Shown here: positions 57,170 through 64,000 of the stretch, piece by piece | Position numbering within the stretch: position 1 is the stretch's first letter | How the letters are laid out: each line of letters starts with the position of its first letter | Position numbers and translations under genes: made by a program | Assembly: GCA_002786025.1 (NCBI GenBank) | Contig: NHNW01000038.1 | Span: 1-64,000, forward strand | DNA from: Zasmidium citrigriseum | Lineage: Eukaryota > Ascomycota > Dothideomycetes > Mycosphaerellales > Mycosphaerellaceae | Direction: 5' to 3' | DNA: 64,000 nucleotides | The notes under the pieces: model-generated | The model's database searches: none | What the model saw: the letters and a program-made list of their open reading frames with translations, nothing else | What the model was told of the DNA's origin: nothing

Positions 57170-57399
57170 TCACACAGACCGTCAAAGCGCCGCCGCCGTC
57201 TCCATACGGGGGACTGGGTGTTCTGCGGCAGCGGATCGCTTTCACGTTAGTTGCGGAGGACGTCGGGGGTGGTCGGCTGCTCTTCGGGAGATTGCTGAAC
57301 TCTAATTTCAGCCCTATGAGAACGACAACCTTGCTTGAAGCACTGCAGCTCGCGACATCACTTCATCCGACTACGACTACGCATACGACCGATGATCCG
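57170..57399. promoter_or_regulatory. Short shared promoter of the PPR gene and LSM3
   Basis: Only 230 bp separate the two coding starts. The interval holds a probable 66-nt intron on the plus strand, 57246-57311 (GTTAGT..TTTCAG), likely in the LSM3 leader. Confidence 0.5.
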
Positions 57400-57815
57400 A
57401 TGGCTGAGACGGAAGAGACAGGCGGCAATCCGGTAAACGAGCCACTCGACCTCGTGCGACTCTCAATCAACGAGGTGGTTTTCGTCAAGTTAAGAGGAGA
57501 CCGGGAGCTTCAAGGGCGACTACATGTATGGACGGAAGGCATCTTGAAAACGGTGAGGATATGAAGCTGATGGATTGGATAATCTAGGCATATGATAGCC
57601 ATTGCAACCTGGTGCTAGGCGACGTCACCGAGACGGTCTACGTGGTGGATGAAGACGATGAGCAAGAGAACGTGCGGACGGTGAAGAAGCAGTCGGAAAT
57701 GCTGTTCGTGAGAGGTGGGTGAAGAAACATACGCGACAGTGAATGGCGCGGTTGAGGCTAATCTGAGAATACAGGCGATAGTGTCGTCCTCATATCGCCG
57801 CAGACAGGGCTTTGA
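57400..57815 (+). CDS. LSM3: U6 snRNA-associated Sm-like protein LSm3
   Basis: Exons 57400-57525, 57588-57714 and 57775-57815 join to 97 residues. Sm1 is P-L-D-L-V-R-L-S with [14 protein letters not shown], continuing after the intron as [12 protein letters not shown]. Sm2 is [14 protein letters not shown]. LSm3 is part of both the Lsm2-8 ring (U6 snRNA) and the Lsm1-7 ring (mRNA decay). ATG 57400 gives the usual length. Upstream in-frame ATGs at 57316 and 57163 would add 28 to 79 residues unlike any Lsm3. Confidence 0.93.
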
Positions 57816-58143
57816 GCGCGCGAGCATGGTATGGAGCCAGAAAGAAGCCCGTGACGGCGGGAACACGCCCCAGAAAACGTGAGGCGCACATGCGAGAGAC
57901 ATCGGCAACGAGTGCCTCATTGGACACTCCGATGGCAAAGCCTAGCAAATGATGGTGGACGTGGGGGAAGAAGGGCCTTAGAAGTTGTCTCATGAACAGT
58001 TCATACGTATTACTGCACTATGACATGACGAAGTGCAACAAGAACACTTCACGGTCATTGAGTATGCTCTCATCAAGAACAGATTCCATTAAGTCTCAGG
58101 GTATCATAGGTAACGTCCTCTCATTCAATGCTCGCTCTCCCAC
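57816..58143. other. Intergenic between convergent genes
   Basis: 328 bp; nothing recognised. Confidence 0.6.
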
Positions 58144-60827
58144 TCAAGGCGCAACCTCCCACTTGCAGCAGCCACCAAATCCGTATCCCACCCTGCCCTT
58201 CTTCTGTCTATACTGACCAATCGTCAAGCCTCTACCCTCCTTATTGTCGAACGACGTGACGCTGTATATCTGCACGCGTTGTCCAGGTCGGCCGAGATCC
58301 TGAGTTGGGATGTCACACCACCACACCTCTCCGTTCGTCTCGAAAGGAATGTGATTGCGCTGCGTACCATCCAAACTGTCGAGGTGCAATACATATAGAT
58401 AGTAAGGGCCCTTGCCATTGCGAACCGGGTCGTAGTGAGGGCATATCTTCTGGAAAGAAAAGCGCACAGTCGGCCCGTGTTGTTGCGACAGTGAGATCTT
58501 GCCAGATGCTGGCTGGAACGTGGTCTTTGCGAGGCCTTCTTCTGCGACGTAGCCCTGTAATCGAATCTCAGTATGCGCAATATATGATCCCTCATGCTCT
58601 CCACTTACACTGAAGAAGTCGGCACCGCATCCATTCTTGTTTCCCAGTATGTATTCCTCCCAGGTGACTCTACGTCCGTCATTGCGGAACTGCTTACTGC
58701 TGTCCTCGGGGTAGTGGTCCAGTCCAAATTCGTCGTTGCTTTGAGTGAACTTCTCAGGATTGAAGCCTTTTTTGTAGGGCTGACCTGGACCGTTCACTGT
58801 GCCGGCGCCCTGTGATTATACGTGTCAGCATGAGCACTCTAACACTTGCAGATGTAACAACTTACCCAGCAGCAGTCGATCAGCTTCCATTCGCCACCGT
58901 CGATCTTGACTGCATTCCAGGCGTGCCCAGCCGCGTATGGTGGGACAGGCTCGCCTGGCTTTAGAGCAGCATATCCATACCCCTTGCCATGACCACCGAC
59001 AACAATAGCTTCCATTCCTGCCTTCACTGCTATTGCAGCGAAGAGTCCTGCGTAGCCCTCGCAGACTGCCAGACCAGTCTGCAAAGTGGATTGAGGAGTA
59101 GATGGTTTCACGTTGTTGTTGAAGAAAGCCTCCACGTTGTAGGAGATGTTGTGGTGTAGCCAGGTGAAGATCGCTCGGGCCTTATCAGTTGGTGACCCGA
59201 ACGGTGCACATAGTTGCTGTGCTAGCCATCCAAGGTCCGTCGAAGGAATCGATTCCCGAGGGAAGCGAGCAGCATGGTTGTCCGGCCCCGAGAAATCGCG
59301 GCAATGCAGGCATGATCCAGCAGCAGGAGCAGCGCCATACACAGAGGGAGCCTGCACGGCTGGTGCACTGACTGGCGCAGCTGGCGCGCTAAGGTCGATA
59401 CCTGATTGCGATGCCAGCTCATCAACTTTCCATTCGATTCCTTTCTTGCTCGCTCCCTCCATCTTGTGCACCTCTTGTCCATTAATGTAGAAGATGATTG
59501 TTGGCCAGGCTCGAATGCCATTGGCGTCACGTATATCCGTATTTTGATCCGTATTAATCTTCAGAAAGGCGACCTTGCTTGGTCTGGACATCTGCATCGA
59601 GAGCTGCTCGTACTCTGGTGCCAAGTTGCGGCACGGACCACACCAATCTGCGTAGAAGTCGGCTATAACAAGCTGTGTGGATGACACGATTTGATTATAT
59701 TGGGCATAAGATGAAATCGCGACTGGTTTCGCCGGTGCACTGGCGGCAGGGATGGATGATGGGGCACCGTTGGGCTTTGGTTTCGAAGCCAGGAGTGCCT
59801 TGAGATCAGGCTTCGATGAGGTTGGCAACGGTGGTGGTGCACCATTGCCTTGTGCCGACTCTGGCCTCGGTGTTGGGACAGGTGGTGACTCGACTGGCTT
59901 AATTCCAAAGCCCATTGCTAGCGCGGACTGCCTAGGTCTTGGAGGAGGCGCTGGTTCCACACGAGATGGTGGTGGTGGAGGATCTCGTCGCCCGGGCCGT
60001 GGAGGCATTTCAGGGACCTCTTGTTGAGCAGTGTCCTGGCGTGCTGGCAGAGCAGGCGGTGGGACTACAGTTGGCCTGGCAGGAGGCGGCGGCGTGGTAC
60101 CTTGCTGTCCAATTTGCTCGACCTTGGGAGTAGACTTTGTCTGCCGGAGAGGACGCAGACCAGCATATTTCCGGTCATGTGCTTCTCTCTCTTCCTTCGA
60201 CCTCTTCGGAGGTAATGCCGGCAATGAATTGGGGTCATATTCTGGGGCTCTAATGCGATACTTCTCTCCTTGCGAAGTAAGGCTGGTTGCCGTTGAAATG
60301 CCACTGACGGAAGACCTTCCGGTTGCAACAGAGCTCATCGAATCCGTCGAACCTCTACGACTCCTTTCATAGTCTGGCTGAGATGGTGCTTCGGAAGGTC
60401 GCCTTGGTGGCAAAGCAGGAGATGGTCTCTCCGAAGGCCTCCTCGGTGGCAATGTGGGACCTTGCGACGCCTGTGATGACTGCGTCGAAGTTCGAGCGGG
60501 TAGAGCTGGTCTTGCAGCCCCATTGCTCCCATTCACAGGGTTACCGTTGCCATAGGCTTGATCGGGTTGGTTCCCAATTGGTCGATTCGCAGTCGGCACG
60601 TGGTCGTGCGTGGGTGGAACATTGGTACTCTGCGGGCGGTCTGGTCTTGCAGGTAACGACGGCCTTGGAGGAGGCGGCGGGCGTGGTCGTCCCGTGGTCG
60701 TCGGCGCTGTCCCATTCGTTGCTTTCTCATAACTGGGCGGTGGAGTTCCTGGGACCTTCCCGACCTGCGAGAGCTTCAGGGCGGCGATGCGATCCGCAAT
60801 CGAACTGGGAGCCGGTTCGTCTGCCAT
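58144..60827 (-). CDS. Thioredoxin-transglutaminase-like fusion protein
   Basis: Exons 58866-60827, 58609-58809 and 58144-58554 join to 857 residues. Residues 1-365 are disordered and full of P-x-x-P and P-P-P runs, likely SH3 or profilin ligands. Residues about 370-480 are a thioredoxin domain with W-C-G-P-C at 395-399. Residues about 540-655 are a transglutaminase-like core with Cys589 (A-V-C-E-G-Y), His635 (G-H-A-W-N) and Asp651 (L-I-D-C-C-W), then a kyphoskoliosis/Cyk3-type C-terminal domain. Cyk3 acts in cytokinesis but has an SH3 domain instead. Both active sites look intact. Confidence 0.85.
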
Positions 60828-61991
60828 GTCGACGAGGATGAAGTGGCGAGTAGAACTCCAGAAGACAAAGAATGCAACCTACTCCAAGTGGTAGGTCGGA
60901 AAAGCTATAACAGAGCAGAGGCCATGTGGTAGGATCATGAGCTTGCCGAAAGTTTGTCTGCTGCTGTGCTGGCTGGCTGCGCCTGGGCTGGCTTGTGCCT
61001 TGGTCTGCCTGTCCAACGAGGACAATTTTAGCTGTGCCACGGCCGAATCCTTCGAGGTACAATGTCGAAAGCGGCGAGATCTGCTGTTCGGGACAGAAAG
61101 AACGTGAGTCGGCGGGCCAGCGCTCAAGATCAAAGGTCACGTCCGTCGTCGCCAATCCTCGCCACGCGTCGAGACGCCGCTCAGGTGTTGGTGGGGCGGC
61201 TGTCCAAACGAGGGCGGTATCGTTTTCGGCGGCAAAGTAGACGTCTGAGCGAGAATATTATTGTCCTAGGGTGATGGCCGGACAGCTGCTTTCAAAGACT
61301 CATTCAGAGATCGATAATGACTGGCGAGGTTGCCGTCGTTGAGAGTCCCGTCAAATTTGGAATGATGGGGTGCAGTCACAGCCACGCCTCGAAGGTTTAG
61401 GGGCGAAATCCATCCCTCGATGGCCCGAACTCAGTATCCACATGCTTGTCATTGCTTGACCGGTCATGAGACTGGATGATGGAAGATGCGAAGGATTGCC
61501 TTTTCATGTCATTTGCATTGAGACTACATTTGCAGGAAACCTCAAGTACAGCCCTCGTCGATCTCAGAAAGCCCATACTTCCCGTCCAGCGCGCTCGCTA
61601 TGCATCACGTCGAACTTTTTTCTTTGCCCCTTCCCTGAAGCCTCTTCGAAACGCGGACGTAGTTCGACACCTCTCCAACACCATTACCTCTTTTCCTCCA
61701 TCCGTTCTAAAAGAAGGACTGTCGCAAAGAAGAAGGTCAAACGCGCGCGCAAAGACAAGACAGCCAACCCCCCGAATCGCATGCAGAGAGCCCGCCGTAG
61801 TCAACAAACGAAAATCATGTCGTCATGAAAGACATCCTCCCATGAGATCGCAACGCCGGTCAAGTTGGAAACGTCGACTCTATGATTGCATCTTCATTTT
61901 CCTTTCACACGTATTCCTCCGTTCTTGTATGTTTGGTGCTGGGCGCAGTTCGAATCGCGGTCTATATCCTCGGCCGATGTGAAGACCTTGC
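60828..61991. other. Intergenic region, about 1.16 kb
   Basis: Upstream of the thioredoxin-transglutaminase gene and downstream of the zinc-cluster gene. Several short frames but no domain or sound gene model. Confidence 0.5.
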
Positions 61992-64000
61992 CTACCGCTT
62001 TCGCTTCTTGTTCTTGTCTGGCAGGGCGGGTGCCAGAAAGTAGCCGCTGGAAGGCGCTGCGGCTTGCTGCGGCGACGAGTCCTCAGATTCCTGGTTCTCT
62101 TCAGCTTTCTTGACGGTCACGCCCATGTGGCGTCCATAGCGGCCCTTGCGTCCATTTCCCTCATCCTCGCTGATGCAGCCTTCGATGCCAATGCCAGCAT
62201 CACGGCAACGACCGCATGGGCGCTGGCGATCGCAGCCCTTCTTGCTCTTGCGGCAGCGTTGGCAGCGTGGCTTTGACGACAGGTCCTCCTCGTCGGCACC
62301 GAGCTGGTGCTGGAAGTTGATGGTCGAAGCGATGGATGCCTTTCGGGACTGCGATGGTAGTGATGCCGGAGACATTGGCACCTTGGCGGAACTCAGCGAT
62401 GACTTCTTCGCCTTCGACATGGACAGCGCCCGTGGCTTGCCAGATTTGATCGAAGCTCCGTTGGCTCCAGCGCTCTGGCGTGACTTGCTCTTCTTGCCCG
62501 GCTTACGCTGGCCATCCTCCATCACAACATCGTCACTGCCAAAGGTGCCATCCCGGTGGTCTTCGTACTCTTCGCCGCTAGTGCCATCGCTTGGCAGCTC
62601 GTTCATAGTGCGTTGCTTCTTCTTTTGTGGTCCAGCATCGTCCTTGTTGTATCTAGCCATGAGTGGCAGGCTGGCATCCTCATCATCGTCGTCCTCCTCT
62701 TCATCCTCTTCATCTTCTTCATCCGACGACGCCGCTTCTGCCTTGCCGCTGAGGGCGTCGTCAACGGTGGATGTCGAGGTCCGACCATGGGAGAACGCCA
62801 TTGGGTCACCGAGACGCATCAATTGCAATGCCACATCCTCGTCGGAGATGACGCTGCCAATGGTAGGGTCGGGCGTAGGCAGGATGCCACTGCCAGAGTT
62901 GCGGTTCGAAGCATAGCTGGCACCACTCGCTCGGCCTCCTCGCAGCTGCCGATTTGGCTGTTGAAAGCCATTCTGGTAAGGGTTGCCAGGGAACGGAGGC
63001 TGCATATAGCCCGATGCATTGCCATAGCTCTGAGGCGATGGCAGCGGCTGTGTGTATGAGAACGTCTGCTGATTAGTGTTGGGGTACGGCGAAGCGGCAG
63101 GCCCAGCGCGACGTTGAGGAGAGATCGATGAAATCGAAGCGCTCATCGGTACTTGTGGTGGAACGAACAGTGGCAGTTCCTGGGTTGGTTAGACACCTGT
63201 CCGACATTTGAATGTTAGATGCGAACTCACCGAGCTTTCGAACGCCCTCTTTCGCCTGCCGCCCTCGACGATGTTGTCAACAGTGATCTCTGCTTTGATC
63301 TCCTCCGCCTTGGACCGACGAGAGCTAGTCACGGAAGCATTCTCGTTGTCACCACTGCTGTAACCGTCACCTTCTCCTACGACGCTGTTGTCTTTGCTCT
63401 TCGTCCTCGACGGTCGGGGCTTGCCACTGGGCGCGGCAGACAGACTACGTCTGCCGAGCTCAGACTGTGGAGACACGCTACGAACTCCAGCAGACCGATG
63501 GGCGGTTCTCGATGGCGAGTGGTTGAAGCTTTGCGACGGCGGGCGCATTTCGAACGCAGCACCGAGAAGTTTCTTTGGCGAAGCAGAGTCCCTCTGGTCG
63601 GCAAGAACAGAGGGTGGTGGAGCGACGGTCCTGACATATACAGTCATGTCGTTCTCGAAGTTGTCGTAGGCTGCGATAATGCCAATGCCGTCCTTGTTCT
63701 CGAAGCTCACACCGTACTCGTACAGGCCGTAGAAGTTCTTGACTGTCGTGATAATAGACTCCGTGGTATCATGTGGCGATATCATGACCCTCATCGGAAG
63801 GCGAGCCTGTATGCGAGGGTCTTTAGGATCTATGAGTTGGAAGACAACATGTCTCTGGTCCTTCTTGGCAGGCGATCCTCGAGGGTATCCGGACATGGCG
63901 GCAGCACCATGACTGCCTCTCAACGAGCGCTGTCCATTTCCAAAGGCAGGCTTCGCATCATACTGTCCATCCGAGCCAAAGCCGCCATGACGGGTTGGGT
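61992..64000 (-). CDS. Fungal zinc-cluster protein, 5' end beyond the window
   Basis: Exon 2 (61992-63179) and the exon from 63231 to the right edge join across a 51-nt GTGAGT..CCCAG intron. The frame is open to base 64000, so the start may lie outside; an internal Met exists at 63896. The N-terminal part is a compact alpha/beta region starting H-V-V-F-Q-L-I-D-P. The C-terminal part has a long acidic tract (about 62690-62730), Lys/Ser-rich nuclear signals, and C-x2-C-x6-C-x5-C-x2-C-x9-C near 62180-62275, a zinc cluster with a long last loop. A C-terminal zinc cluster is unusual for Zn2Cys6 factors. Targets unknown. Confidence 0.78.

Noticed and set aside
61945..61975. GTTCGAATC, a tRNA B-box-like word
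   Set aside because: No pairing T-arm, A box or acceptor stem around it. No tRNA was found elsewhere by eye.

Overview
The window looks like nuclear DNA of a filamentous ascomycete (Pezizomycotina, perhaps a Dothideomycete; the class is inference). Genes are dense and lie on both strands. Introns are short (46-103 nt, mostly 46-65) with GT..AG ends and CTGAC/CTAAC-like branch sites. The left edge carries a repeat damaged by repeat-induced point mutation (RIP), a fungal genome defence. No rRNA, tRNA, CRISPR array or telomere repeat was recognised.

Layout. Bases 1 to about 3330 are a RIP-saturated repeat with almost no CpA or TpG, and therefore almost no NTG start codons. Read on the minus strand without requiring a start codon, it holds the single-frame fossil of a Mutator-like (MULE) transposase. 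From 4324 rightward the sequence is unique and gene-rich. 4-14 kb: rhodopsin-like membrane protein, a 93-residue protein gene made of three tiny exons, a DUF1993 protein, SWC5, ribosomal protein S5 and a flavin monooxygenase. 14-31 kb: MeaB-type bZIP factor, a multi-pass membrane protein with AT-hook-like repeats, an NmrA-like oxidoreductase, an F-box-like protein, a PEX11-family protein, a Zn2Cys6 regulator, a small unknown and a secreted TAP-type peptidase. 31-49 kb: a second F-box-like protein, a WRAP73/Wdr8 WD-repeat protein, PUS7, a Bet v1-like protein, a coiled-coil protein, a ribonucleotide reductase inhibitor, importin beta (KAP95), a secreted SMP-30-type lactonase and an unknown nuclear protein. 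49-64 kb: PIF1 helicase, a CorA/Alr-type magnesium transporter, a mitochondrial PPR protein, LSM3, a thioredoxin-transglutaminase fusion and a zinc-cluster protein cut by the right edge.

How they work together. Most genes are unrelated housekeeping functions: chromatin remodelling (SWC5), translation (RPS5), RNA modification and decay (PUS7, LSM3), nuclear import (KAP95), genome stability and nucleotide supply (PIF1, RNR inhibitor), organelle function (PEX11, PPR, PIF1) and cell shape or division (Wdr8, transglutaminase-like). A monooxygenase, an NmrA-like reductase, a Zn2Cys6 factor and secreted hydrolases are scattered among them, but no backbone synthase is present, so I do not call a secondary-metabolite cluster. 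Exon boundaries were worked out by hand from splice motifs and reading phase; each multi-exon model keeps one frame from start to stop unless noted.
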